A stretch of DNA of 64,000 nt from Trematomus loennbergii (taxonomy: Eukaryota > Chordata > Actinopteri > Perciformes > Nototheniidae), in contig JAAOOA010000399.1 in the NCBI GenBank assembly GCA_012861695.1, positions 12,003,731 through 12,067,730 on the forward strand, given 5' to 3'. This document shows, piece by piece, positions 15,267-36,129 of this stretch. The translations under genes and the position numbers were made by a program. The notes below the pieces were generated by a model. That model ran no database searches and was not told where the DNA came from. It saw only the letters and a program-made list of their open reading frames with translations. Positions within the stretch are counted from its first letter, which is position 1, and each line of letters starts with the position of its first letter.

Positions 15267-15493
15267 TGAAGGGTGGCAGAGACCTGGGGAGTTTTATTTG
15301 ATTTTTTGCTTTAAAAGATAAAGATATTGTTGAAGTGATAACTTGAGACAAGTGTCAATAACAAAACAAATTGCTCTTTTTAACAATCAACTCACTCTTA
15401 CTAATGTTTTCATTTTCAACCACATATATTTAATTAACATATAAAAAAGACTTAGCAAGCTCCATCACTCACATGTTAAAGAACAGGTAACAA

Positions 15494-15693
15494 GGGCGGC
15501 TGTGGCTCAGTGGATAGAGTGCTGGACTTGGAATCAGGGGGTAGCAAGTTCAAGTCCCACTGCAGTCAGCATGTCGTTGTGTCCCTGGGCAAGACACTTC
15601 ACCCCAAACTGCTCCTGTGGGGATTGTCCACAGTACTGAATGTATGTAAGTCGCTTTGGATAAAAGCGTCTAACAAATTACATGTAATGTAAC
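15494..15693 (+). mobile_element. tRNA-derived SINE, full length or nearly so
   Basis: The head GGGCGGCTGTGGCTCAGTGG carries an A-box (TGGCTCAGTGG), and AGTTCAAGTCCC at about 15547-15558 is a B-box; together they are a pol III internal promoter. The tail contains GTCGCTTTGGATAAAAGCGT (from about 15650) and ends in an ATGTAATGTAA-type repeat, a 3' end shared by many teleost SINEs and a partner LINE. No clean target duplication was found; AACAG occurs on both sides, which is too short to count. Confidence 0.85.
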
Positions 15694-18600
15694 AGAAATG
15701 GCCAAAGAGAAATAACTAGAGAAACAAAAAACCTCTCACCTTTCAAGGTAAACCATTATTTGTGTAAAAATGAGGTCTTCTAAAATTGCTATAAGTATTT
15801 TCATTTATTAGATATACAAGTAGTTTCTAGTGTATCAATGAACTCTCGATGTGCCATTTTTCAAAGGGAAAACTTATGTGCTATAAGTGCTAAAAGTCAA
15901 GTTGACCATGGCCCCTGCAAGCATAGTAAATGATATTGCATAGAGCATAATTAAGTGGTTGTCAATTATTGTAATCAACTTTTGCTATCTTCCTCCACTC
16001 TACCACTCTACAGGGATTTTATTACATCAGAATCAGAATCGTTTTTGTTAACAAGTAGGTTTACACATACGAGGAATTAGCTTTGGTTTATGTGATGCAT
16101 ACAAAGACACAGAAAGAAGAATATTTAGCAAAACGGAAAAGAAAAAAAATAACTGTTGTAACAGCTCTATCTAATCTTTGTGAATAAATGTTGTGTTTCA
16201 TTGTTGTGTCAGGCATAAAAGCGTGTACAGCTTACCCACAGTAGACAACAAATTAATAAAGTAATGGAATTCCAGAACGCTGCGTATACATTTCAAACAA
16301 TACTACAAAAAAAGACCAGATTTTCAGATATTCATTCCCCAAAACCAAATTCAAAGACCACTGAGATTTATAATACTGGATAAATCAGGAATAAACCAAT
16401 TCAATTCATCTGCTCCTCCCAAATCACACATCTGTTCCCCTCCTAACCCTAACCCATATTCTACATGTGCCAATCTCGCTTGAATAATTTTAAGACAAAC
16501 TGAAAAATGTGTATAACATGTCCTATAGCTAAATTAGAAAACTAACATAACATATCAATAATGTACGCTTTGCTAGTGGCCTTCTCTCTGTGAACACATG
16601 TAAAAACATTGTTGTCAGTAACGCACCGAATAAATCCTGTCTTCCAAACATTCCTTTCAGATTGTTATTTTTCTCTCTAGGTAGTGTGTGAGTGTGTCTG
16701 GATGTGTGCATATGAGTGTTGATATATGTGTCTGGTGTGTGTGTGTAGGGCGTTACTCAGGTCAGGTTACTATAACAACACGTTCCAGGTACTGACCAGC
16801 TTGGCCGAAACTGTGGAGAATCAAAACTAAAGATGTTTCCGTCTTAGAATTTCACTCTTAACCAGAAATACTCTCCCACACCCACCTCTAAAACAAATTG
16901 GCCGACATCATTCAACCTCAGCACTAATCATCTTTAAATCTTAGTGTGTGTTTTCCAGAAGAACCTACAGAAGAGGGTTGTGAGAGGAAATCTATCAACG
17001 CCTGCATTGGATTGTTCCCCAGAGTATGTGTTTGCTTAGACAGAAGGACAGGTTGACTGAGGGTGAGGTGGGTGTAAATGTGTGCCTTTTGTTCAGTCTC
17101 CTAATTCACTTCATCAAAACTATTTCACCAATTTCCCCTCTTTGAACACAAATGAATAGATAGAAAGATAAATAAATAACTCACCCTCGTAATGGTTACA
17201 TTACATTGACCAAAGCATTAGATTTAAGAGCAGTAATAGCTTTTAGGGTTGTTGTTTTTTTCCATCTTGTCGGAGAAAAGGCCTGGAGAAGAAACTTGTA
17301 TATGCACACTCCAACACACAAACACAGGTTGGCTAGAGGCAGCGTAATCATGCAAAGTGGAAAAAACATGAGTCGGGCTGTTGAGCGTGAAAAAAAGACG
17401 TCTTCAAATGAATAGAGTAAACCGCGGCAAATGAAGAGATGCATCAAGGTGCAGGAGGATGAATGGGAGATGAATGGAAGCAAAACAGTGAAACAGCGAG
17501 AGGCTGATTTGCGTAATCCCATCGTGGAAATTGACTTTTAAATGCAATATTCAATTTCCCCACTCCAGGAAGAGAGAGAGAGGAGAGAGCCTGGCTTTTT
17601 TGGTTAATAAAAGTAAGAAAATAATGTACTTGAGGCATAAAAGCAAATAGAAAAATGACAATAGGTGAGCTCCGAAGGGTGTAGGAACATTTCTAAAGCA
17701 CACAAACAAAGTGTGACAGCCGAACTGCCTCACAAAGCTAAGAGAATTAAATCCACCTTGGCCTGTTTCACAAACAGAGGCTTTCTGAATTTCAATAGGA
17801 GTACAACAGTCACCACAGATTTGCAGAATGGATGATGGTTTATGAATGTAACCAATTCATACAAAGTTTCTCTGTGTGTTCGGCTAACCATCCCAACATG
17901 TAGCTCTGCCATCATCAGCAAACAGGAAGGTGAGTGGGATAACCCTTTTCAAGGTGATATAAGGGTCGGGCAAATCAGTCCTAAAAATGTCTCCGAGCTG
18001 ACCAATAATTGCTTATAAAACATGATCAGCTTCTGGAACTTAAACATCATCTGTCTCCTAATACAAATGAACCTTTCCAAACACTCAGGGAACACTGAGT
18101 ATTGTTTAAAAATAGTGTGATAGAGCAGTATAGCTCTTGGTGTCGAACAGTTGTTATAGTTTAATTCAGTTTGTTAATGTTTATCTATTAATTGGCATAG
18201 CTAAAGATGACAAAATATCTTACTTAATGTGGTAATGATGGGCTGTCAGAGGTAATGCTGAGGTCAGTAGAAACATAACAGAATAGAAATTAAATCAAAA
18301 GAACAAATAAGATCAGACTGGTCCAGATTTCATGTTAACAGCGCAGTCCAGACATTAAAATGCCTATTACTTGTTTAGTGGGGAAGGACTGTCTATCGTC
18401 AGCATGCCTGCTGTCAGCATGTATTTAAAAAAAAAAAGAAATATATATATTTATGAGAGTCAGATATTCTGAAGAGGGGAATATCCCCTTAGGGCTCAAT
18501 TCAGATTGAAGCACTTCAATTCTTCCCTATAACAGAAATATACACTAATATTAATAATAAGAATTATTGAATAAATGTGCAGTTACACAATAGTGATTTT

Positions 18601-18849
18601 ACCTATAACCAGTCAAAAAAAGTGTATAAACCATACAGACCACAGCGTGTAAAACCAAAAAGGAAACAGGTCCAAAACAAACTAAAACATGATACAGTGT
18701 TTGTGGTATTAACTATTCAACTTCAGAAAGCATTGATAAGAGGAATAGTCACGGAGGCATGCGGAGCCAAATAATCAGACAACTTGGAAAAGGTTTTCAA
18801 CAGGCCCCGAGCATAAAAACACGAAATCTATTAAAAGTATAATGCATCA
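15694..18849. other. Intergenic, degenerate repeat traces, no gene
   Basis: No coding exon is recognised. Contains the repeat end at 16024-16110. CCTAACCCTAACCC near 16442-16455 is two telomere-like units only. The remainder is AT-rich. Confidence 0.45.
16024..16110 (+). repeat. Teleost dispersed repeat fragment (ATCAGAATCAGAATC type)
   Basis: TCAGAATCAGAATC followed by a segment containing TTTACACATACGAGGAATT resembles a widespread fish repeat end that I associate with non-LTR retrotransposons. Boundaries are approximate. Confidence 0.5.
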
Positions 18850-19238
18850 TTAAAGGTAGGGTAGGTAAGTTTGAGAAACCGGCTGAAGATACACTTTTTG
18901 TTATATTCCATGGAATGCTCTTAACATCCCGATAGCAATGAATATCTTAAGTGCTTTGACAAAAAATCCAGAAAAAGATTTCATCTGTGGAAGCCGTAGT
19001 GCTGTAAAAAGCACGACCAATCATTTTAGCCGGCCCGGCTAAAATAACTGGATGGCCTACCTGCCTGTCAGCCTTCCATCTGTGCACAAATGTATCTCGT
19101 GCCCTCATTGGTCATGTGCGCGTTCGTGTGTGTTGGAGGAGGGGCTCTATAAGGAAGTGGCAGATTTTCTCCGGTTGTGTATTTTCAAATTCTAGCGATC
19201 TCGAGCCGGTTTCTCAAACTTACCTACCCTACCTTTAA
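18850..19238. mobile_element. MITE with perfect 35-bp terminal inverted repeats
   Basis: The left end begins TTAAAGGTAGGGTAGGTAAG and stays identical to the reverse complement of the right end for 35 bases (18850-18884 against 19238-19204). TTAA at both extremes suggests TTAA-specific insertion. The 389-bp interior has no transposase. The perfect arms imply a fairly recent insertion or sequence conservation. I recognise it as a repeat type dispersed in fish genomes. Confidence 0.9.
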
Positions 19239-22020
<2,782 letters not shown>

Positions 22021-23140
22021 CCCCAATGTCTGTGTGAGTCAACAGCAGACCATGAGCATTAGGGAAAGAAATTGCTCTATTATTTTAGCGACTGCAACAA
22101 ATCAGTTGGCTCACCTTTGTCCCTCTCAATTGTTGGAGCGAACATGGACAAACTCAGCCAGCACACGCGGGACTGGCTGCCTGTTCGTGCACTGCATAAG
22201 CCCAGTCGAGTGAATAGACCCTTTCACATCCACAGATAAAGGGATGAAGGGTAATAAAATGTGTATACTTTATTCGCTAATACACTTGAGCTGTCCTTTC
22301 ATGCGATTCACCTTGAGCCGTCTCCGAGAGAAACAGCAACATGCTCACAATGTGTTATCAGACTGACGGCGTAAACACCACAGGAAAACTTTACTCAGAG
22401 TGTTGCTTGAAATGTTTACCTGGAGTGACGCCATTATGTCATCATAACAGACATCCTCTGTCTATTAAGATTTGGCCACTCACTTAAGCAAAGGTTTTAG
22501 ATTTTTCAATGTTAAGTAGGCAAATTGAAAATTAATTAGTAATGGAGCAATGTCAAGAGGTCTGGTGCACAAATGATATAGTAAGTGTATAAATAAATGC
22601 TTTTTTCTAACTGCTATGATCATAAAACAGGATTACTGAAAATCTTGCTCTGAATCTAATGTTGTTTTTTGATGCTAACACTTTTGGAATAAATAAAGTG
22701 CAACATAAGTCAAGTCAGGACTTTAGAAGGAGAGATCTTAAGAGATGAAGAGCAAAATATATAAAACTAAGGAGCAAGGTCTACGTTGAATTTTTGTGAT
22801 TTGCCCTTAGTGAAAGTTATAGTTGCCAGTAAACAGAAATGATCAACTCAGCAGTGTGATTGACACTAAAGGTCAAATTAAACATTTACAATGCAACAGT
22901 GTTTGAATGGAACTACTGATCTGTGGCAAATCGTATCAGGCACAATAATACCGGCCTCATTTATTATATGATAAAGAACGCAGGAGTGTGCGAGTTCAAT
23001 ACGTTTATTTAAAAGGCAAACTTGATGCTCTTATATTAAACTGTATATATTTATTTTGATCAAATGTTTCTTGAAATTAATAATAAAGTGTTTTAAAGCA
23101 GTTTTGTTGGGAAAAGACCCTGAAATAATGTAATTTTAGG

Positions 23141-23160
23141 TCCATATTGCCCACCCCTAA
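23141..23160 (-). repeat. Lone DNA-transposon terminus (TTAGGGGTGGGC type)
   Basis: Read on the minus strand this is TTAGGGGTGGGCAATATGGA, which matches 17 of 20 bases with 53042-53061 on the plus strand and resembles the terminus of a common fish DNA transposon. No opposing end was found nearby. Confidence 0.4.
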
Positions 23161-23176
23161 TCTATATAGGTAAATC

Positions 23177-23347
23177 ATGAGTGTGTTTAGTACGTTGATA
23201 TTTCCCAGGTACTGCAAGAGGAAACACCCGGGCGAGCCTCTGATCCAGGGCCAGCTGGCTCTGTGGGCCCTGTTCGCCGTGCCAACATTGTGGAGGAACT
23301 GCAGTGTAGACAAAGCAACACTTCCTCACACGGTGCCCAAAACGTAA
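23177..23347 (+). other. Unrecognised small ORF, 56 codons
   Basis: An ATG-to-TAA frame encodes a basic N-terminal part (RYCKRKHPGE, residues 11-20), a hydrophobic centre (LALWALFAVPTLW, residues 27-39) and a short tail ending HTVPKT. GC content is higher than in the surroundings. I recognise no family, and a chance frame in a GC-richer patch is the more likely explanation. There is no evidence of expression. Confidence 0.2.
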
Positions 23348-25234
23348 AGCTGTCCAGGAACGATTCATTCAAAAATATCATCGATAGGCATCCACGTTTA
23401 ATCAACGCAAAAAAGGAAATAAAGAAAAAAATAACTGCTCACCTGGAGGTGCTGGAGCTATTGACTATCAAACTAAATGTATAAGAGCATACAAACACTC
23501 AAATATGTTCAGTACATCTTATAACCCAACAATATTTAAAACGTATAATAAATAACGACATTTGCATTCTCCCAGGACAGTCTGCCACAACAGGAGCGAT
23601 CCAGACTGACCTGTTCAATCGAGACCACAAAGTGCAGCATAAAAGCCCAGCAGCTTTGCAGTTAGGAAACAATCACAATGACGAATAATTGTATCACATA
23701 AACTTGCTGTATTGCTCAGCAGCTCGGGCTAATGCTTCAAAGGCATCACATCTGTTTTGCTGTGAATAAAGTTGGACTGAATTGGAATGAGACAGATGTT
23801 CAGGCAGAGGCCAACATGTCTGTGGCTTGGCAATCAGAAGTGTTTAGATGTTCAAAGATAAGTGAAGATAAAGTGTAAAGCCGAGCTATTGCGCGCTGCA
23901 TAATTCACTAGTAGATTACATGCAACTGCATGACGTTTTGAGAGACATATTTAAAGATAAAACCTTTGCATGTTGATTTTATGTGCTAGTCAAAGAGAGA
24001 TCTGAAATTCCACAAAACGACATGTAATATTCACAAGGAATTTATAAGGAGAGAAAAGCACAAATGCAAGAACATATAATATATAGGTAAGAGATGGTGA
24101 CCTTGACCCCAACAAAAATCCCTAGGATGAAAATGTTCACTGCTCTGCATAAAGGATGTATTCCGTTTGTTGTTTCTTTTGTCTTGCCCCCTTTTGTTTC
24201 TTCTCTTCATGCAACAAAAGAATGTCTTTTATTTCATTCCTGCTCATTGTGTTCACAGTGGCACAGAAGTCAAATCTGCAGCCGTAGTTTGTTAGGAACG
24301 GAGATCTTCTTATTCTTTGGGTCTCTGTGGCACAACAACCAGTAGGATAACGCCATATCAGAAGCTTTATTAATTACCTACAAAAAATAACACAAGAGAG
24401 GGCTTTGTGTTTTTTACAAATTAGTAACCAAGACATGTGAACTGAATAAGAAGTGGGATGCACAGAAAAGCAGCTTGCAAGTCAAAACGCCGCTCATATA
24501 TTAATAAACAGTATAGTAAATATGTGTGTTTGTGCAGAATCAGATTGCATTTTTATAAATTTGAATCAGATTTTGGCAAAACTCATTTATTATAATATCC
24601 CAAATCTGCACATATTACAGATATAACAGAAAAATAATTGGCCACCACTAGTATGAAAATCAATGAATCATTATGTAGTAAGTAACTCTTCACGCACAAA
24701 GAGCTGAAATGTCCTTTTTCAGGTTCACAATGATGACAATTTCCTGCTTTTCCAGTGTTTTATATCATATTAAAAGCAAATAAACGTGGGTTTTGGACTG
24801 ACGAATCAAGACATTAATCAACATAACTTCACTTTGAATTGATTTGATTGGAAGTTTTATTGCCGAATTACTGTTCAAATTGTAAGATACAGTAATTCTT
24901 GATTTGCAGCCCTAGTAAAGTAGATAAGGACAGAGGAGTAGCAGTTGTTTTCTATTAAAAAAGGTGTTTTTTAACTCACCTGTTGTCAAATACCATTTAT
25001 ACTTCAGCAATGTATGTTTGACTGCTCTCTTTTTTATAAAGGCCACTGTTGATATAAGTAGCTAGTGACACTGTTTTATTAGTCAGATCTGAATAAAAGG
25101 TATTATTCTGTCACAATCATTTGACTCTGCCTAGGTACTTTATTATCCTGAATCCACATTGCAACAGAATCGTCATTTATCTAAACTAACTAGAACTGAC
25201 ACTGGATTTGTTAGCCCTTTGAAAGATTTTTAAA

Positions 25235-25480
25235 ATGGGAGGTGTCACTTTTCGTCAATGCCTTCATAAAATGTGCTTACGACGCTTCATAATGCCTTAT
25301 GAGCAGCACTTCAGGCAAAGGCTCGGTACTTTGTTCTTTTCTCACACGCGTCACGATAATGAGAGGCGTCAGGTTCCATCAAGCAGAAGAGGACAGGTCC
25401 ACATTACAGATGCATACATCACTGCTCTCATTTCAATGTAATAACACCTGTCGGGCATGATGAGGGGGAGCCATGATGGC
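25235..25480. promoter_or_regulatory. Candidate conserved non-coding stretch
   Basis: A non-repetitive region of balanced composition with motifs such as CTTCATAATGCCTTATGAGC (25284-25303), an internal near-palindrome. It stands out from AT-rich flanks. The 68-codon frame inside has no recognised homology. Confidence 0.3.
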
Positions 25481-25679
25481 TTAGTCTGAGAGCAAAGGAC
25501 ACACACACACTCACGCACTTGTATACACACACACAAAATAATCAAATCAATAAAACACATGTAACAAGCTAAAAGAATCATTGAAAAGCAAACGCAAATG
25601 CTCTGTTTAAGCAGCACAGCAGTACATACATGCATTAGATTAGGTTTGAGGAAATGAGTGCCGTCCATCTCAATTATGG

Positions 25680-28550
<2,871 letters not shown>

Positions 28551-28942
28551 GACAAACACTCGTATACACAGCAGAAGCAGTAGAACAAGGCATTACCATA
28601 AATTCATTAGAGTGGTTGGGCAGTATTTATAAACATGTAGAGATGTTATTTACAGTGTCTGACTGGATGGATTACACTTCTACACAGACAAGTGAAGGCA
28701 ACACTCCCGATGTACACACTGTTTACACTGGAGGAGAGAGACGAGAGGGAGAGAGAAAGAGGTTTGAGTACATCGCTCCACAAGGTCCCTGAGTGGCATG
28801 TTTTACAGAGCGAAATAAACATCCAATAAAATAAACACCACTCTGCTGAGCTCTCCTGCCATGTACTGTACTGGGACAGCATAGAGAAACCTCTGTGTGG
28901 ATCTGCCAACACTACATGCAGGCATTTATACATACAGGTGTG

Positions 28943-28993
28943 AGAGGAGAGGAGAGGAGAGGAGAGGAGAGGAGAGGAGAGGAGAGGAGAGGA
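28943..28993. repeat. (AGAGG)10 pentanucleotide repeat
   Basis: About ten perfect units, entirely purine on the plus strand. Confidence 0.95.
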
Positions 28994-29224
28994 TCATTGC
29001 ATGTGCAAAGGATGCTTTTGTGCAGATTTACACATTAAGAAAAAGACACATGCTCTACAATTCTTGTCAATTTAGTAGCACAAAAAAATGTCTAGTCCAA
29101 TTTCTTCAATAAAAAATAAAAAAATAATTTGCCATTTTTTGTGTAACGCACAGGAGATCAATACCACAGTCATATCTACACAGTGATGAAGCAATCAGCA
29201 TAATTCTAGGTAAGACTAAAAACA

Positions 29225-29598
29225 GGGGGAATGTGGAAGGCTTGCCAGGGCACAGTTACTTCCTGTAGACTCCACTATTTGCTTTGCAAACTAACAATAA
29301 GACTCCAGGAAGTTACTGTTCCCAGACAAGAAATAGTCCAGCTTGTAACCACTAGTAAAACCAAAATGTGCCGAGCGTTTTATTACTTTTGTACGAATTA
29401 CAAAAAACTTAGATATAAAATTATGAAGATGAGCTTATTTGGCAGAACATGACTTAGACAGAGCCAAAGCTGTTTCCCTTTATTTCGAGTCTGTTTGTGC
29501 TAAGCTAAGCTAACTAGCTGCCCACTCATCAGAGTGGTATCTATCTCGGAAATAAATTAAATAAATATTTCCCAAAATGTTTAACTATTCCTTTAAAC
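29225..29598. repeat. Teleost dispersed repeat, degenerate copy
   Basis: Contains phrases I recognise from a widespread fish repeat: CAGTTACTTCCTGTAGACTC, AACTTAGATATAAAATTATG, GACAGAGCCAAAGCTGTTTC, GCTAAGCTAAGCTAAC and the end AACTATTCCTTTAAA. No transposase is present. Its class and exact borders cannot be fixed here, and the 73-codon frame inside is incidental. Confidence 0.6.
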
Positions 29599-31017
29599 TC
29601 CTTTGGAGGCAAGGTTTTCTCATAAACTTTTTTCTTATTCACTCATAATCAATCATACTGTTATGACACAGGTTATGACACTTGGTTTGTTGATTTATAG
29701 TTTTTATTTATTTATAACTTATTCATGTTGGCTGATTAATTCATGCAAGGCTACATAAACACTCGGCAACTTCTTTTATGGCTGGTATTTCCCCTTTAAG
29801 CCCCAGTATCTTGCCAAACAATACTAAAATACAACCGTTTTATTTGGCTCACTGTTGGTTCTGGTCTTGACACGGGCTGTAATAAACCATATGAGTTCAA
29901 ATGGAGGAAGAAAGGATCTGTAGAAAAAGTGATATGGGTGTTGATGGAGCAAAAAAGACAAAGAGATGTGAAGATTTGGTGAAGAGAGGATGAATTTATT
30001 GCTCTGTGGAGAAGCGTATATGGAAGAGATGTGAGGGGGAGGAGGAAGGAGGGGGGGATGGAGGAGAGGGAAATCAGACAGGTTGGACTATGAGAGCACA
30101 CACAGACGCACTCTGTTTAATGTCTCGCTGACATTTCTGCTCTCCATCTCCTCCCCACCGACCCTCTCTCGCTGGAGACGAATGGGCCAGGGGAGAGAGA
30201 GCGAAGAAAGAGCACATACGAGAGTCTGGGAGGAGACGCAACACTCTGCCTGTACTTCACTCAAGGTCACAAGCCCCAGACAAAGCCAAAGGTCAGGGTT
30301 CATAGGAGGGCCAGCCAATCAGAGGGTAAGCAAGTCTGGGGGGGATCAGGTTTCACCACCAAGGAGTCTCCCTGATTGTCCTGCTCCGCCGTCTTTTGGC
30401 TTCTGCGTCTTCCTCATTGACCATCTTTTTCTCTTTTTGATGATGCTGTCTCACATCTCGCTCTTTCATCCTTGTTCATGTCATGGCCTTGTTGAGAAGC
30501 TGTAGAAGCGTTACAATGTGAGAAAACTCAGCAGGGCTCTTGGAGTTTCTGCAGGGCAGTTTAGAGGCTACCTAATAGTTCACTCCCTGAGTCCTTGAGT
30601 AAATTCCTTCTGGATTCCGTCACTCCATTAACCCTTTCAGTCAGGGATACGTGTGTATGTGTGTGTGCGTGCTTCATTGAGGCTTTCGTTCACTGTCACT
30701 GCTCTGTGTCTGGTGCTCATTTCATTGCTATAAACCAAACCATCTGTGTGTTCAATGGGTGGAATGTTCTCCACACACACGCTGCTGCCTCCACACCTCC
30801 CATCCATTGACCCAGCCCTAAATGGCGGTGTCCATATCAACAGATGAAAGATGTTAGCTACCAGCTCTCCTTGCTGACCCTCATATTTATACATTAGCTC
30901 AGTCAGCTACTTAGACCTACAGTAGGTCGAAATCTGGTGTTTCTGCAACACACCAAAAAGAACGACTTCTGTCCTTTAATGTCCCTTTAGAGCATTTATT
31001 CCAACTTATTGCACTGT
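29599..31017. other. Intergenic, no gene seen
   Basis: The frames at 30083-30505 and 29796-30101 have no recognisable domains and overlap GA-rich low-complexity DNA. Confidence 0.4.
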
Positions 31018-31560
31018 CCCAGCGCGGTGTGACCGGGTCTGTTGGCGGGAGTCGTGCAGCGCAGTGAGCTTCACGGACAACAGGCAGCAGTGTGTAGACT
31101 CTTGGCCAGGCCTGAGAACACTTCACTAACCTGATCAGCACCAAGACAAATAGAGGGGTGATTGCTTCCCCGTGGCCCATCTGGCTTCTCTTAAAGCGGC
31201 GGGAGGGGAGAAACAGGGAGGGCGTATGTGTGTGTGCTTTTTAAAGGCTGCCACTTTACATAGGGTAGTTCAAACACACCACTGACTTGCCGACCAATTA
31301 CAGCCAATCGGTGCTGTCGGCCCGACTGCTTTCGCCCGTCAATAAAAACATTTTGGTTGGGACTGGCTCAGGCCCCTCTGGACCGCAGCCCGGACCAAAC
31401 AAACGGCTCACTCGGAGTTTTGACAATCCAAAACGGAAGCGGCAAAATTCCAGTGCGGGGGAATAAAGATCTCTGTAATTTTACAGCGGAAACCGAGGGG
31501 CGAGTTTAGTCCTGGAGAGGGTGAAGAGGAAAACGAGCTGACCATGTAGGTGTGAGTGGG
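31018..31560 (+). promoter_or_regulatory. CpG-rich candidate promoter or first exon
   Basis: This 540-bp stretch is markedly richer in CpG than its surroundings. It holds CCAAT motifs at about 31294 and 31304 (CCAATTACAGCCAATCGG), a GC-rich block, and ends near a donor-like AG|GTGTGAGT (31548-31557). It could be a promoter with a non-coding first exon, or an enhancer. No coding exon downstream supports a protein gene. Confidence 0.3.
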
Positions 31561-32134
31561 AGGAATGGTTTCCATGCAGTAGGTGTTCGGCTCCCTTATG
31601 TCCTCTGAGTTATTTTAAGTGTTGGGCTGCAGAGTGATAACCTGTGGCAGCCACCTCAAACTTAAGACCACTCAGGACCACCTTAGTTCTAGAGGGACAA
31701 GCTTAAACTGAACTGATGAACCAAAATGCTTCAACCTCAAGGCCAACAATGGGTCAAAGTTTGAGGTCCTGCACGACTAACTGCTGCCCACACCGCCACC
31801 TCCTGGCCACCGAGTGAACAACATCCAAATAAACTTTACAGCTCAGGACCATTAGCTCACACACATGTTTATTCTAATATCAGTCGCTTTTTGCATCCGC
31901 TCAGACATCCATCTGCAGCTCTCCTTTTCGCTCTGCTTTCTGTCTCCTTCTTTCTGTTTCTCCTTCTTTAAGCTAATAGTAAACAGAGCGGATACGGGCC
32001 AGGAGCTGTCCAAACAGCAGGACAATAATAATTGTTTGTGGTCACCACGGATACACACTTTCATTACTGCCAACACACACTCGAGCATCTGGCTCCTGTT
32101 AACTGTATCCCAGCATCTCACAAACTTATGATAA

Positions 32135-32135
<1 letters not shown>
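31561..32135. other. Intergenic, no gene seen
   Basis: No coding signal. GGGTCAAAGTTTG near 31751-31763 is HNF4-like. Confidence 0.35.
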
Positions 32136-32213
<78 letters not shown>

Positions 32214-32243
32214 TGTGTCTGGTGTGTGTGTGTGTGTGTGTGT

Positions 32244-32320
<77 letters not shown>
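32136..32320. repeat. Interrupted (GT)n microsatellite, cluster member 1
   Basis: 185 bp with phase slips and one TCTGG interruption near 32218. Confidence 0.97.
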
Positions 32321-32321
<1 letters not shown>

Positions 32322-32446
32322 AAACAGAGGAACATAGACACCCAGGGTTCTATATGGAAATGAAGGGACACATACCCTATATGAGTGAGAGACAGACCTT
32401 CACGCTCTCGCCACCTGCAAATTACAACACAGCACTTAAAGAGTTA

Positions 32447-32574
<128 letters not shown>

Positions 32575-32689
32575 CAGAGAAGGCAGAGAGTGAGTGAGTT
32601 AGTGTATATGCACACGCCAGTGCATAGGCTGAGGAATGCCCTTCCCAGTTAGGGAGCAGGGGCCCAGGCTAGGGCTTTAGAGAGGGGCC

Positions 32690-32822
<133 letters not shown>

Positions 32823-33669
32823 TGCGCGGGTGAGTGAGCTAGTGGGAGCTTAGCAAGGGGCCCTGTGTTTTGTTCTGTTCCACATCAATGGGACGTCAAG
32901 CCGGGTTTGGGCCTGACAGCACCCGGATTAAAGGTTTTCTGCCAGACTCTCTCTACCCCTCCCCCGACACACACACACACACTAGCAAACACACGTAAAC
33001 ACACACACCAAACACACACACAATGGGCTGAAAGAACACAGTCTTAACTCTTGGAGTACTAAATTGTAATTTGCAGGTGGCTACAAGCAGTAGGACAGGC
33101 CCTCCCAATAACGAGAAAAGGTGATACAAAAAAGCACGTGTCTGCAAAAGCGTGTGCAAATATGTGTGTGTGTGAACAACACAACAAAACTAAATCTTAA
33201 AAGACATCACTACACTTGTATTAGAAAAGAAAACACAGCAACATTTTGTTTAAACAGATTTTATTAATCTCCCAGCTGACTTCACCACGCTCCAGAAGCT
33301 GTTCATTTATACATAATTTGATTTAGGATGCACAAAGAATACATCTGTAGTTGAATATCTGTCTCATTAATAAAACAAAGACTGTGGAATTTAATCAGAT
33401 AAACAGGGTTTGAAAAAAAAACAAGCAGCAGCATGTGTACAAGTGTGTTTGAATATCTTTTTTTCATGCAGGAATTAATGTTGGATGAATCCTGAAAGGG
33501 GAGGCTTTCACAGGACGTCATATCAGATAAAAATATAAAAGATGTGCCAGGCAGGCAAACAGGAAATATCCAAGAATAATGCGTGCAAGAAATAAAAAAG
33601 CGCAGAAAGGCCAGGCTAACACAAGGACACATTACAAAACCAGCAACATGAAAGGACACACTTTAAACT

Positions 33670-36129
<2,460 letters not shown>

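Larger units (their letters stand above)
22021..25234. other. Intergenic; one unexplained 56-codon frame
   Basis: Mostly AT-rich DNA without recognised genes. The frame at 23177-23347 is described separately. Confidence 0.4.

Noticed and set aside
16442..16455. Interstitial telomere repeat
   Set aside because: Only about two CCTAACC-type units, expected by chance.
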